In this document: positions 18,605 through 31,071 of the stretch, piece after piece
Layout of the letters: each line of letters starts with the position of its first letter
How positions within the stretch are numbered: the first letter of the stretch is position 1
NCBI GenBank assembly: GCA_037039685.1
Contig: JAWNGF010000002.1
Coordinates: forward strand, 2,728,001 to 2,792,000
Reading direction: 5' to 3'
Source of the DNA: Ceratobasidium sp. AG-K
Taxonomy: Eukaryota > Basidiomycota > Agaricomycetes > Cantharellales > Ceratobasidiaceae
DNA length: 64,000 bases
The notes under the pieces: model-generated
Told to the model about the DNA's origin: nothing
The model's database searches: none
The model's input: the letters and a program-made list of their open reading frames with translations, nothing else
Made by a program: the position numbers and the translations under genes

Positions 18605-21600
18605 CTAAGGGCCTGGCACGGTGGGGTGGAGTTTGTGAAATTTATCAACCAGTTCAGGAGCGTTCTTGAGATCTTCCTTTGATTGCCAAGAGTTGTCTGC
18701 ATGAGAGTATCCTTTCCACTTGATGTAATAGTGGAGTTGACGGCGGATTTTCTTGGAATTAAGGATCTCTTTGACTTCCCACTCTTCTTCTCCTTCTTGT
18801 GTAACAATAGGGGGTGGTTGAGCGGGTTTGCGGCCGTGGGGATCAGAGTGGAATTTCTTGAGCAACATGACGTGGAAGACAGGATGAATCTTCATTGATT
18901 TTGGTATTTCCAGTCTAAAGGAATGAGTCCCTACTTTTTCCATTACTTTGTAAGGGCCTAAAACTTTGTGGGAGAGTTTTACTGAGGGTTTGTCTGTGGA
19001 AATGTTCTGATGATTAAGCCAGACTTTATCTCCCAGGTTTATCTCTTCTGGTTCTTTGGCTCCTTTATCAAAGTAGTGTTTATAGGACTGATTTGCTAGA
19101 ATGAGGGCAGCTTTGACTTTGTCATATCCTTTCAATAGGAATTCCGCATGGGCATCAGCTTCAGGAACAGTATAGCCTGATTCTTCCCCAATGTTCATTC
19201 TAGGGTTGAAACCCTGGCAGATTTGGAAAGGGGTTTTGCCAGTGGATGCTTGGATTCCATTGTTGTAAGCAAATTCTGCCATAGGGAGCAGGGCCACCCA
19301 GTCGTTTTGCCTATGATTGACAAAAGCCCTGATAAAGATTTCAACAACTTGGTTTGCCCGTTCTGACTGTCCATCTGTCCTTGGATGGTACGCTGTGCTG
19401 AAGGTAGGTTTTACGTCCAACCGTTTGTACAGATGCCTAATGAACTTTCAGTTGAAAGTGGATCCTCTATCCGAGACTGTTGCTTTTGGAGTGCCGTGAA
19501 GTTTCCAAATGTTTGCAACAAAGATATTGGCTATGTCTACTGCTGTGGCCGTTGATTTGCAAGGGAGATAGTGTGCCATCTTGGAGAACCAATCTACCAC
19601 TGTCAAGATTGCATCATATCCTTCTGATTCTGGGAGCCCTACAATCATGTCATAGGAGATCTCTTCCCAAGGTCTCTCAGGAATATGTAAAGGACACAGT
19701 AGTCCTGTGGGGAGTTGGTTTGATGGTTTAACTTGAATGCATGTTTTGCAGTGTGACACATAAGAGTTGACAAATTTCTTCATGGTTGGCCAGTAGTAAG
19801 TTCTTGAGACCAATTCCAATGTTCTTGCTTGTCCAGGATGCCCAGCTGTAATATTGTCATGGCGCGATTCCAGTATCAGGTTTCTGACGGTTTCATCCTT
19901 GGGGACCAAGATCTTTCCTTTGAACATTAGGAGTCCTTCTCTGTATTCCCAATCTTTGACTTTTTCTCCGTTTCTCAGCTTATTGTGGGCTTCCTCTAAT
20001 CTGGGATCTTTGAGGATTGCTTCTCTGATTAGATTGTTAATCTCCTGGTCAGGGGTAATCGCCAAAATAAAAATGTCTGGTTTGAGGAGAACTGGGTTCT
20101 CTACCCCCCCCAAAGGTTCTAGGTCATATCACCTCGAGAGAATATCTGCTTTTTTGTTTTGGTTTCCTGGCCTGTACATGATTTGGAAGTTGAAGTCCAC
20201 TAAGAAATTCATCCAGCAAATTTGGCGTTGGTTCAATTGTTTGGATGAAGAGAAGTATTCCAAATTTTTGTGATCTGTTATCACTTGAATGGCCTTTTCT
20301 GTGCCTTGAAGTAATTGCTGCCATTCTTTGAAGGCTCTAATAATTGCTAATAGTTCCTTGTCAAAAATGTCATAGTTTTGTTCAGCCAGATTCAGTGATT
20401 TAGAAAGAAAAGCTACAGGGTGTAATTTCCCTTCTTCATCCTTCTGAGATAGAACTGCTCCTGTGGCAAATCCCGACGCATCTGTCTCAAGGAAAAATTC
20501 CTTATTTTGATTGGGCTGCATCATTACAGGTGCCACCTTAAGAGCTTCTTTTAGTGCATTCATGGCCTCTTGTTCTTTGCTTGTCCACTGCCACTTTTGA
20601 TCCTTCTTAAGTAGGTTGTATAGAGGTCTGGCTTTGCTGGCAAAGTCCTGAATGAATCTTTGATAGAAATTGACAAATCCTAGGAACTCTTGGACTTGTT
20701 TGACATTCTTGGGTGCTTTCTAATTCATAGCCGCTGTGACCTTTTCCTGATGCGTTTCGATTCCTTTATTGGAAATGACCAATCCTACCCAGTCCAGTTT
20801 GGTTTGGTGGAACTTGCATTTCCTCAATTTTGCAATCAACTTGTGTTCCCTTAGTCTTCTTAGCACCTCTTTCACGTGTCCTGGATGATCTTCAATTTGT
20901 TTGGAAAAAACAAAGATATCATCAATGTATACGAGTACAAAAACTCCCATAATGTCCCTGAATATAGAGTTCATTAGGGACTGGAAGCTTGATGGAGCGT
21001 TTTTGAGACCAAAGGGCATGACTTTCCATTCATACATGCCGGATTGAGTTTTGAATGCTGTTTTCCATTCATGGCCTGCTGCTATTTGGGTTTGATGGAA
21101 TCCCTGTGCCAAGTCTAGAGTGGTGCCAATGACAAATCCTTCCAGGGCCCTTAACCATTGGTCCAGTAGAAGTATTCCACTTGCGTTGCATTTGCATAGC
21201 AAATTCACATATCTGTAGTCAACACAAAAACGTAACTCTGGGTTGTTTGGATCTTCTGGATGAGGTTTTTTGACATTTCTAGGCAGTTTTTTGAGCAGAA
21301 TTCGCTTGTGTATGCAATTGTCCTATTTTTCCAATTAATTTGTGGGTTATGTTTCTTGAGCCATGACATCCCGAGTACAATGGGGTGTCTTCCAATGTTT
21401 GTGACATGACATTCTATTTCACTGGAATGCGTTCCCATGACAAGTTTAAATTTGGTATAGTGGGTGACTTTTCCAGACAAAACTTCTGCCTGTCTATAAC
21501 TTGCAGAGTCTTTGGTTTTTTGTGCTGGAAAAGGGGAAGGTTTGCCTCTTTTGCTAGGGAAGGGTTGATGAAACAGGAGGTTGCGCCGCAGTCAAGGAGT

Positions 21601-21728
21601 GCTTGTCCAGAGAATTTTTTTGATCTGTCAAGTGACTTAGAATCAGGAGCCGTAGCTGGTGGATGAGCAGTGAAATCAAGGTATAATTGGTTTTCATTTG
21701 ATATTGACATGATTTCTAGTTCATCCAT
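18605..21728 (-). pseudogene. pol of A2, decayed
   Basis: ATG at 21728 (MDELEIMSISNENQ). Protease LLDCGATSCFIN is present, then a frameshift. A 275-bp deletion near 21283 joins NCLE to KKPHPEDPNNPEL. RT YIDDIFVFSK is recognisable; a TAG replaces the Trp of MNWKAPKNV near 20718. RNase H, integrase and chromodomain follow, with a TGA for CGA near 20126 and TGA for TCA near 19446. The last 271 codons (18605-19420) are open through the chromodomain to TAG. Not functional. Confidence 0.9.
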
Positions 21729-21763
21729 ATTACTAGCTAATATATCACCGAGTACTTGGCTCC

Positions 21764-23116
21764 TTAATAAGCCTTGGTGACGTCTTTTCCCAATTTGATG
21801 TCTGAAGAGATTTCTTCAATCTGAGTTTCAAACCCTGAGGCTGTGTTCTTGGAAGGACAGACTCTTGCTGAGTGTCCCTTGCCGCCGCAGGTGAAGCAAA
21901 TCATTGCTCCTTTTCCTTTTCCATCAAGATCCATTGCATTAGGGTCTTTAGCAGGAGTGGACGATTTGGGTGTTTGAATGATAGGAGCGTTGAAGGTACT
22001 GGTTTGGGTATCTTTTTGAATCGCTCCAAAAGGGACATTTCCTTTTGTCCCATCATCCCAGTAGATCTGTGGAACTGGACAGCCCTTGGCATTTCTGGTA
22101 ATGCTTGAGATTTTGCCGTATTGCACCCCCCCTGTAGGTTTTGACATAAAGACACAATCATTTACGTTGAATCTTTGACCCAGTGAGGTGTTTGGAGTGC
22201 TTGTGGTTGTCTTGGAAGTAGTTTGTTTCGAAGTGCTGATTTGTGGGCTTTGCAATTTCTTTGGTGCATTAATGGCATTCATTGTGGAGTCAATTTCCAG
22301 GGCTCTTTCGCAAACTTGGTTGAATGTCCTTGTTGCTTCATGGGGTTTAAAGTTCTGTGACACCATGGCCATCTTGATTTCATCCTTAAGACCGTCATAG
22401 AAATCATCACGAAGTACTCGATCAGTGTACCCGAGTACCGATGAATAAGTAACAAAGTCTCGTAGCTAATCTTGGACAGAGTTCTTCTGGATCAATTTCT
22501 TGTATAGTTGTCTATATTGGTTGATCTTGTGAACATCGCCGAACCTAGCTTGCATTTCGTTCCAGAATTCATCCATGTCGTGTAGCCAATTTGTTGCTCC
22601 CCTTCTTGCCGTGTCTACATCAATTCCAGGTTGCATCCATACATAGGCAGGCCCTTTGCAATAACCCATGATATAAGTGATTTTTTGTTCTGTGGTTGCT
22701 TGTGGGGATGTGTGATTTATGTACAAAGTACATTGCGACTTAAACTCATCAAATTTATCTACATCTCCAGAAAATTCTTCTGGGGGATGCATTTTGAGTT
22801 TGTATCCTGGGGTGGTTGTTGACGCAGTGGTGGAGGGTGTTGCACCCAGGTTTGCAAGTGACTGAGACACCGCATTCATTAATTGGTGAAGGGGTGCAAT
22901 TTGTGCAGTTTGATTTTGAATTGCATGGATATCTGCAACGTTATTGCTGATTCCCTGTTCTAGGGTAGAGGTAATACCATTTAAGGCATCAATATGTCCG
23001 TTAATTTTTTGCACTTCATCTATTAAGGCATTGATTGCATGTGCAACTACATTGGGTCCGGATGTTGCTGAAATTTGGGTAAATCCCCCTTGACTAGGTG
23101 ATGGGGCTCTTGACAT
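21764..23116 (-). pseudogene. gag of A2, one stop in the middle
   Basis: ATG 23116 (MSRAPSPSQGGFTQIS). Coiled or helical N-terminal part, Gag domain (YVWMQPGIDVDTARRG, NEMQARFGDVHKINQYRQLY), TAG for TAT near 22468 after SVQD, then the rest to the knuckle CFTCGGKGHSARVC and TAA at 21764. A2 keeps CAA CAA-type codons where A4 has a TGA, so the two copies have independent lesions. The GGGAAAA heptamer is at 21785-21791. Confidence 0.85.
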
Positions 23117-23182
23117 ATTGGAGCGGGGAAAAAGGTAGATTTATTGGGAACCAAGGCCGTACAAAATATCACGGATTCTTCT

Positions 23183-23962
23183 TCAAACCTTTCTGTCTTT
23201 AATGATGCGCAAACTTCTCAAAAATACCAATTCAAGATTTTTGTCTTCCAAGAACAACGTGTTAATTACTCCTAGTTTGTTGTACTGTTTGTATATGTAG
23301 TTGCGATGAACGTCTTCAATAAAGAGTTTTAGGGACTCTAGTCTAAGCTGTTCCCTGTGTTGTTCCTGTGTGGGTTGAGGTCTTGGTCCCACTGAAAAGG
23401 GTTGGGTGCAATGGTATTAAGGTGATTTAGAAGGCAGTAATCCTGGTTAATAGGAATACGCACTTCTGCTGCAAGATGACAGTATTTGCCCTTGATTTTG
23501 TCCTTAAGGGTTTTGATAGTACGCCACTGACGTTTGTTGTTGTTGATGAGGGTTTTGACCTTTCGAGTGTGTTTTTCTTCAATTTCAATAAGTTGGTCGC
23601 AATTTTCAATCAAGACGCGGGTTTGTTCTTGCAAGCGCTTGACTTCAATATTGGTGTCAGCTAGATTTATGCTTTGGACACAAGCTTGATTGGCTTGTTG
23701 CTTGTTTGTGTTGTCAAGGTTAATTTTCATGAACTCGAGCCTTGAATGAAGAGATTGATAATCAGCTTCGAGTTGATTGTGGTTTTCATTGTTTCTGGTA
23801 TGTTTGACCCTTAAATCCTCTGCTTGTTTGACTTGATCTTCTTCTAGTACTTCAATTCAACTGTTTAATTTGTCGGCTTTGGTGTCTAGATCAAGTACAA
23901 AATCTTTTAGTCTAAAGACTGCTTTGCAGAGGCTAAAAAATGCGGGGAACACTTTAAGGTTA
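23183..23962 (-). pseudogene. ORF0 of A2: coiled-coil leader ORF upstream of gag
   Basis: Counterpart of 31969-32780 in A4. It encodes heptad-rich Glu/Asn/Gln/Leu sequence (IEVKRLQEQTRVLIENCDQL, NNNKRQWRTIKTL), then shifts frame at the same place as A4 into LFIEDVHRNYIY and FLRSLRIIKDR. A2 has extra stops near its start and end. No methionine start is evident in the family. Confidence 0.45.
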
Positions 23963-24316
23963 ATTAGTTAGTTACTAATTAATCCTTTTTTAGTGCGTAC
24001 TGATGGAAACGACAAGTTGATGTGGTTCTTGATGGATGAGAGTGTTAACTTGGGTGGTGCTCCGACCACTTTCCAGTTTTGCTTGAGAGGATCTGGCTTC
24101 CTCGAGATGTTGATTTGGATGTGAAGGGTGCTAGACGCTAAGCTTTTGCTTTATATACTCCTTTTCTGATCTTATCAGTTATCAACAGCCTTGGGCAGGC
24201 ATGATAGCGACAGTGTATAACAGAGTAAGGGTGTATTTAGCTGACTAAAGCTGCTATGACCCAAAAGAGGATAACAATTGGGTTCACTGACAGCGTATAG
24301 CGACGTGGGACTACTG

Positions 24317-24730
24317 TGTCCTGACTTGGGTCAATTAGGTGTATAAAAGTTAAGGGGTTCGACTTAGACAAGTCTTAGAACCCAAGGAGTAGTGATAAGT
24401 GAGAGGATTTGATTGGGCAAGTCCTAGTGGAGAGGAGGTCAAGCCTTGTTGTTAACCGGCTTGACCTCTGGGTTTATATACATGAGGGATCAGTGCCACG
24501 TCATCATCTATCAGTGTGGGAAAGCCGAGTACAACCAATGATAAGCAAGATAAGAGATATGAGTCGACATTCTGAAAGTTCCGGAAGCATCACCAATATC
24601 AAATGGAAAGACAAATACATCACATGATACAAATTAAGCGCCAGAGGACATTTGTACCAAAAAAGGAAAGTGTTCGGAAAAAAAGATATAAAATCAGAAT
24701 AAAATGTCTGAGCTTAGTCAGCTCATGACA
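24317..24730 (-). repeat. 5' LTR of A2
   Basis: 414 bp. Directly inside it (minus strand) the sequence is CAGTAGTCCCACGTCGC, matching A4 only from about 31604, so the AGGTCAAGCCTT primer site is deleted here. Confidence 0.92.
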
Positions 24731-26529
24731 ATACGACTGCTCTATGGACCTGATAGAAGGATCGGAGCTCCCAAAACCGGCTAGACCAATTCCACTTTCA
24801 CCTGCAGAATCTGTTGCCCTTAGGAAGTACCTCAATGAGGAACTAGCAGCGGGAATGATCCGACCAAGTAGATCACCAGTAGCAGCGGCCCCCTTCTTTG
24901 TCAAGAAAGGTCAAGATCTAAAGAACCCCAAAAAGCCTCCAGAACTTAGACTGGTACAACACTTTGGCCCAATGAATGAGATAACAAAGGACAACCAATT
25001 TTCCTATGCTGCTTATGGAGGATCTCTTGGACAAAATCAAGGACCCAAAAATCTTCTCAAAAATAGACCTGCACATGGGATTCAACAATATCTGCGTTAA
25101 GGAAGGTGACAAATGGAAAACTGCCTTCCAAACCAAGGAGGGGCTATTTGAGTACATTGTAATGCCATTTGGACTACAAAATGCGCCAGCAACATTCCAA
25201 CAATACATGAACCACATTTTCCACAACCTGAAGGACATCTGCGTCATTGTCTACATTGACGACATCCTTATCTTCTCCAAAGATAGAAAGCAGCACGTGG
25301 AAGACATTCAAAAGGTACTCAGGATCCTACTGGAAAACAATCTTTTTGCCAAACTCCCTAAATGCAAGTTCTTTCTCAAGAAACTGGTTTACACTGGAAT
25401 CTGTATCAGCAAAGAAGCAATCTCTATGCAAGAGGAGAAGGTAAAAGCTATCAAGGAATGGAAAGAACCAAAAACAGTCAAACAAGTACAAGCTTTCTTG
25501 GGATTCACAAACTTCTACAGACATTTTGTTCCAAACTTCAGCAGATTAGCCAAACCCCTCACTACTTTAACAAAGAAGGACATAAAATGGCAATGGGAAC
25601 AAGAACAACAGGACGCCTTCAAGAACCTCAAATCAGAGATTTGCAAGGAACCTTTATTGCAACATCCTGACCCAGAAAAACCTTACATCTTGGAGACCAA
25701 TGCAAGCCGTGTGGCCATGGGCACCATTCTTTCCCAGAACCAGGAAGACGGCTTCCTACATCCAATTGCTTTCCTATCAAAATCTTTCAATCAAGCACAA
25801 TTGAATTAAAATGTGCACAACAAAGAACTCATGGCAATCATAGAAGCACTCAAACACTGGCATTTGCACTTGGAATGAACAAAAGAACCTATCACAATCT
25901 ACACCAATCACCGAAATCTGCAATATTGGAAGAAGGCAACAACCTTCAACAGACGCCACGCCTGGTGGCACCAGATTCTAGCATCCTACAACTTCAAAAT
26001 TGTGTACTGACCAGGCATCCTCTCAACAAAACCAGATCTACTGTCCAGAAGGAGCAACCATAGCGACATTCCAACAGCAGAACAAGTAATGATCAAGGAG
26101 GAACAATTCAGGGGGTTCTCTGGAGACATGAAGTTTGATATCATTGCGGACATTGGAGAAGTGCAAGCGGAAGACAAAAGCATTAGCCAAATCATAGAAC
26201 TATGCAAAAAGAAGGAAGACCTGCCAAAATCAGTGCAAGAAGGAATCAAGAAGTACAATTTTGAAGAAAACCTTCTCTGGTTTATGGGAGAATCTATGTA
26301 CCGGGAGGCAAGGGCACAAGGTTGAAGATCATGAGGATACACCATGACTCACCAATAGCCGGTCACCAAGGACACGCACACACACTGGAGCTTATCTCAA
26401 GAAGATACTACTGGCCAGGATTAAAATCCACAGTGAACAAATATGGGGACTCATGTGAACAATGCCAGAGGGCAAAAGGAACAAGCACTCATGTGCCATT
26501 GAAACCACTGGAGATCCCAAAAGGTCCAT

Positions 26530-27019
26530 TGTTGTGACCTGTCCCGCCCTCTGTTTCTCCTTCTGCGGACTTGTGGCTTGTATTGGCGCCTTATGCGCCT
26601 CTTCTTTACTAGATGTGCCCTCTCCTTTGTTTAGTGAAGTGTATGGATGATGTGTCTCCATGAGTCATATGACTCATGCTGTTTTCTATTGGCTGGCCTG
26701 CGCAGCCCCCTTTATGACTTGGACTTTGACTCAGACTTGTGACTCATGTATGTACTATGACTCACCTGTTCTCTGAGTATATATACTGGCTTGCAAGCAT
26801 GGTCATCCCCAGCTTGCTTTGCCTTGTCAACTCTCCCTGCAGTAGTGTGATCAGAGGCACTTGGCTACTTAGCCATTTGAGCAGCCACTTGGAATTTGGA
26901 GCAACGACTTGTACTTACAAGGTTGCAATTTCCCTTGGTGATTTAGTCTACTTAGACTTATCACTCACGGTCAACAGTCAATAGTTGTTGTCAACACTTC
27001 TATTTAGCAGGTTGCAACA
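26530..27019 (+). repeat. solo LTR of a further family (I), inserted in E integrase
   Basis: 490 bp, TGTTGTGACC...GTTGCAACA, with the perfect 5-bp duplication tccat (26525-26529, 27020-27024). It splits the E integrase between IPKGP and WEEIAYDF. TATATATA at 26778-26785 is followed exactly 33 nt later by AGCTTGCTTTGC, the position of the self-primer in families A, B and C. No internal part of this family is seen. Confidence 0.88.
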
Positions 27020-27657
27020 TCCATGGGAGGAAATTGCATACGACTTCATTACCAAACTTCCTAAGTCACATGGGAGTGACAGCATATTGGTAGTTGTGGA
27101 TCAATTCTCTTGCATGACACATTTCATACCCTGTAAAGAATCAACAACAGCAGAACAATTGGCCAAGATTTTCCTGGAGAATATATGGAAGCTTCATGGT
27201 TTTCCACACAGTACGGTATCACATAGGGGAACAATGTTCAACAGCAAATTCCTAAAAGCACTATACAAAAAGATTGATACCACACCAAGCTTCAGCACAG
27301 CATACCATCCCCAAACCGACAGAATAATGGAATGAATAAACCAGTGGCTGGAAGCCTGGTTACAAACATTTGTAAATCACCAACAGCATAATTGGGCCAA
27401 ACTTCTACCCATTGCAGAATTCTGCTACAATAACCAAAGGCATAGCATCACAGGGAAGACTCCTTTCGAAATTGTCTATGGCAGGGAACCCCTTTGGAAC
27501 ATTTCAACAAAAGAAACAACCACTCCAGAAGCAAACAACAAAGCAGAGAGTTGGCAGAAGGTGTGGGACAAAGCCAAAGCAGCCATGGAATGGCATAGAA
27601 ACAAAACAGAGGAAAGCCAACCACCCAAATACACAGAGGGAGATCTAGTTTGGCTAC

Positions 27658-29274
27658 TGTCCCGACTTGGGTCAATTAGGTATATAAAAGGTTAAGGGGC
27701 TTGACTAGATAAGTCTTAGAACCCAAGGAGTAGCAATAGTAAAGAGGATTGGATTGGTCAGGACCCAGTGGAGAGGAGGTCAAGCCTTGTTGTTAACTGG
27801 CTTGACCTCTGGGTTTATATACATGAGGGATCAGTGACACATCATCATCTATCAGTGTGAGAAAGCCAAGTACCTCCAATGATAAGCAAGATAAGAGGTA
27901 TGACTCAACATTCTGGAAGTTCTGGAAGCAATCACCAATATCAAATGGACAGACAAATACATCACATGATACAAGTTAAGCACCAGAGGACATTTGTACC
28001 AAAAAAGGAAAGTGTTCAAAAAAAAAGAGATAAAATCAGAATAAAATGTCTGAGCTTAGTCAGCTCATGACATTACCCCCTCGTAAGGGCCTGGCGCGGT
28101 GGGGTGGAGTTTGTGAAATTTATCAACTAGTTCAGGAGCATGCTTGAGGTCTTCCTTTGTCTACCAAGAGTTGTCTACATGAGAGTATCCTTTCCATTTG
28201 ACGTAATAGTGGAGTTGACAGCAAATTTTCTTGGAATTAAGGATTTCTTCAACTTCCCACTCTTCTTCTCCTTCTTGTGTGACAATAGGGGGTGGTTGAG
28301 CGGGTTCACAACCATGGGGATCATAGTGAAATTTCTTGAGCAACATGACATGGAAGACAGGATGGATCTTTATTGACTTTGGTAATTCCAGTCTAAAGGC
28401 GTGAGTCCCTATTTTTTCCAGTACTTTGTAAGGGCCTAAAACTTTGTGAGAGAGTTTTACTGAAGGTCTGTCTGTGGATATGTATTGATGATTAAGCCAG
28501 ACTTTATCTCCAGGGTTTATTTCTTCTGGTTCCTTGGCTCCTTTATCAAAGTAGTGTTTGTAGGATTGGTTTGCTAGGATGAGAGCGGCTTTGACTTCAT
28601 CATATCCTTTCAACAGGAATTCCGTGTGGGCATCAGCTTCAGGAACTGTATAGTCTGATTCTTCCCTGATGTTCATTCTAGGGTTGAAACCTTGACAGAT
28701 CTGGAAAGGGGTTTTGCCAGTGGATGCTTGGATTCCATTGTTGTAAGCAAACTCTGCCATAGGGAGTAGGGCTACCCAGTTGTTTTGCCTATGGTTGACA
28801 AAAGCCCTGATAAAGATTTTGACAACTTGGCTTGCCCATTCTGACTGTCCATCTGTCCTTGGGTGATATGCTGTGCTGAAGGTGGGTTTTACGTCCAACC
28901 ATTTGTACAGATGCTTAATGAACTTTGAGTTGAAAGTGGATCCTCTATCCAAGACTGTTGCTTTTGGGGTGCCATGGAGTTTCCAGATGTTTGCAACAAA
29001 GATGTTGGCTATGTCTACTGCTGTAGCTGTTGATTTGCAAGGGAGATAATGTGCCATCTTGGAGAAACAATCTACCAGTGTTAAGATTGCATCATATCCT
29101 TCTGACTCTGGGAGCCCTACAATCATGTTGTAAGAGATCTCTTCCCAAGGTCTCTCAGGAATGTGCAAAGGACACAGTAGTCCTGTGGGGAGTTGGCTTG
29201 ATGGTTTAACTTGAATGCATGTTTTGCAGTGTGACACATAAGAGTTGACAAATTTCTTCATGGTTGGCCAGTAG
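27658..29274 (-). mobile_element. A3: 3' fragment of a family A element, cut by the hAT end
   Basis: LTR at 27658-28072 (415 bp) and then, on the minus strand, the end of pol. It starts inside E after gctac (27653-27657) and stops abruptly at 29274, where the hAT terminal repeat begins. The rest of A3 and its other LTR are not found to the right of the hAT. Confidence 0.9.
28074..29274 (-). pseudogene. pol C-terminal fragment of A3 (integrase and chromodomain)
   Basis: Begins at the end of the integrase zinc domain (YYWPTMKKFVNSYVSHCKTC), with the DDE core (SYNMIVGLP, LDRGSTF, GQSEWASQ), then the C-terminal domain and chromodomain. SDRG is LDRG, and a TAG replaces Gln after DNSW in the chromodomain. 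The catalytic Glu is retained (SEWASQ). The normal stop TAG is changed to TAC, so reading runs a few codons to the LTR. Inactive fragment. Confidence 0.85.
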
Positions 29275-29287
29275 TAGAGATGGCATA
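29275..29287 (+). repeat. hAT left terminal inverted repeat
   Basis: TAGAGATGGCATA, 13 bp, inverted at 42822-42834. It joins directly to A3 integrase sequence. Confidence 0.8.
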
Positions 29288-31071
29288 TGGGTCAGTCACA
29301 AGGATCCGTACCCGTGGACAGGGATCCTGGGAACTGACTCTCTCCTGAGACCGTCCCATGTCCCGGGCAGCACAGCCACAGCAGGAGCCAGTCCCGTGGT
29401 TGGCCTGTGGTCCCGCAAATCCACGGGTCTCTTGTGTTACATGGGTCTTGCAAGTCCTGCGGGCTCACGGATCTGTGGGCCAGGGTTCCCGGGTAGCTCA
29501 GCCACATTGGTACATGAGTTTGCAGTACACGGGTTCCTGGTACTCTGGTTCATGGTTCACAAGCTGGCAATTTTGTACTGCCAGGGGTTCCCAAACAATA
29601 GAACGTGCAGCCCGTGTGAGGACTTGCACTGAGATTCCATGGCCAACAACATCCCAGTGACCTCAAACTTGTGTTCTTGAAGCTCAAGACAGTCCGTATA
29701 AGGATTAGAAAGCATAGTATATTGAGAATCTATCTGGAATATGAACAAACCAAACAATGAGAGAGTAAAGAATAAACCCTGTGACAATAACATTACTCAG
29801 TACCTAGTCTTTGAGGTCATCAACATTGATATTGGAGGATGCATCCAATACATTATCATCATCTGTCTCTCCGTCTTCCGTTTCCTCCTCCGACTCTGCA
29901 CCAGCAGCAATCGCCTCCGCCTCCGCTTCAGCAGCCTGCATCTGTGCCTTTGCCGCTTTCACACGAGCCGTAGCTTGTGCCTTTTCATGAGCACAATGGT
30001 GCGCTTTAGCCAGGGTTCCAGGAGGCACCAGGTTCGCCCGGGAGTACGCACCCAACGATGCCGTCGACTGGACTGTGTACGCTGACATGTTGTGCCGGCG
30101 CTTGCTAACCAGGTTGCTAACAAACAAAAAGGCCCGTTCAACTTCTACGCTTGTAGCTAGACCGCCTGTCAGCAACTAGAAGATGTGGTCAACACACTGG
30201 ACACGTACCTGGGGCTCCCAGGACATCTAGAGCCATCTGTGTGAGGCCGTAGTGTTCGTCGCCTGCAAGGCGTTGTGCGTACCACCACGCAAGTGGGTTG
30301 ACAGGCTTGACGCGCCCGCCTTTTGTCTGTTTGAGTGTCGGTTTGCCTGTATAGGAATTTCAGTATCATAACCGGAAATGGTGTTCAAATAGTTACCTGT
30401 AATGAATCCCGTAACCAGATCGACAGGTTTATCGTTCTCGTTGGCGAGGGACCTGTAAATATTGTCCGCAAACAACTGGAAAACCCAAAAGAAGGATTTG
30501 TCAACACCAAACGAGATGAGCTGGTTCAGCACTAACCAAGTACCCAAACTGTGACTGCGAGGACGTATCGTCACCATTGGCATAGTCGTTGGGCTTATAG
30601 TATTTGGTCCAATACTTGACTGCAATGTCACTTGCCTCCTTGATCCACTTGGTTTTCCAATCGAGTCGTAGGAGGTACGCCTGTCAATTCGAGGGATGTA
30701 GCACTAAACAAATAGCTTTGGGTTAGCCCACACCGGAGATGAGCAAGGTGACTTACAAATTGCCAGACGGTACAAATGCAACAAATTGGAGATCACATAG
30801 TACTTATTTAATTTAAGCCAAGCACAATTGGCTGCTTGCCGCGCCCATAGCGGCAAGGTTTCATCTTCAGCCATGTTGGAGTACTTGTGGTTGAGGCTGT
30901 CGTAGTGGACGAGCATGTCAGCAAGCATGGGAACATTTGCCCTTGAGAGAATTTTGGTGAGCGTTGTAAGTGGCTATGTGATTGGACATATCAGCAAAGA
31001 ATATATGGTTGTGCGGCAAGATGAGCTTACCTGTAGTAGTCGAAGCAAGAGTTTCATTGCTTTTAACTCTT

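Larger units (their letters stand above)
18181..24730 (-). mobile_element. Ty3/gypsy A2 (family A), full length but degenerate, nested in E
   Basis: 6550 bp between LTRs of 414 bp each (18181-18594, 24317-24730), flanked by the perfect duplication atacg (18176-18180, 24731-24735). The LTRs differ at many positions, so insertion is old. Compared with A4 two blocks are missing: about 117 bp at the start of the leader, including the primer site, and about 275 bp between protease and RT. All genes carry stops or frameshifts. The leader 23963-24316 has no gene. Confidence 0.93.
15231..27657 (+). mobile_element. Ty3/gypsy element E (family C), 3' end lost, carrying A2 and a solo LTR
   Basis: Plus-strand element inserted in D. 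Pieces are 15231-18180, 24736-26529 and 27025-27657, separated by A2 and a solo LTR, each with its own 5-bp duplication. At 27658 the A3 LTR begins, and the rest of E (chromodomain, ORF3, 3' LTR) is missing. Gag and pol contain several stops and frameshifts, so it is long dead. Its insertion boundary in D is ttttg (15226-15230). Confidence 0.88.
17640..27657 (+). pseudogene. pol of E, split by A2 and a solo LTR, decayed
   Basis: Pieces are 17640-18180, 24736-26529 and 27025-27657. The protease LIDSGASKNFIN is intact. TGA at 18171-18173 follows IPDH just before the A2 insertion. RT has FGLQNAP and YIDDILIFSK. A frameshift near 25000-25080 and several stops (after QAQLN, HLHLE, KIVY) follow. 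RNase H reads ETNAS instead of ETDAS, losing a catalytic Asp. The integrase zinc domain (HHDSPIAGHQGH, CEQCQRA) and core (VVVDQFSCMTHFIPC) continue to KTEESQPPKYTEGDLVWL, where A3 starts. The chromodomain is absent. Confidence 0.88.
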
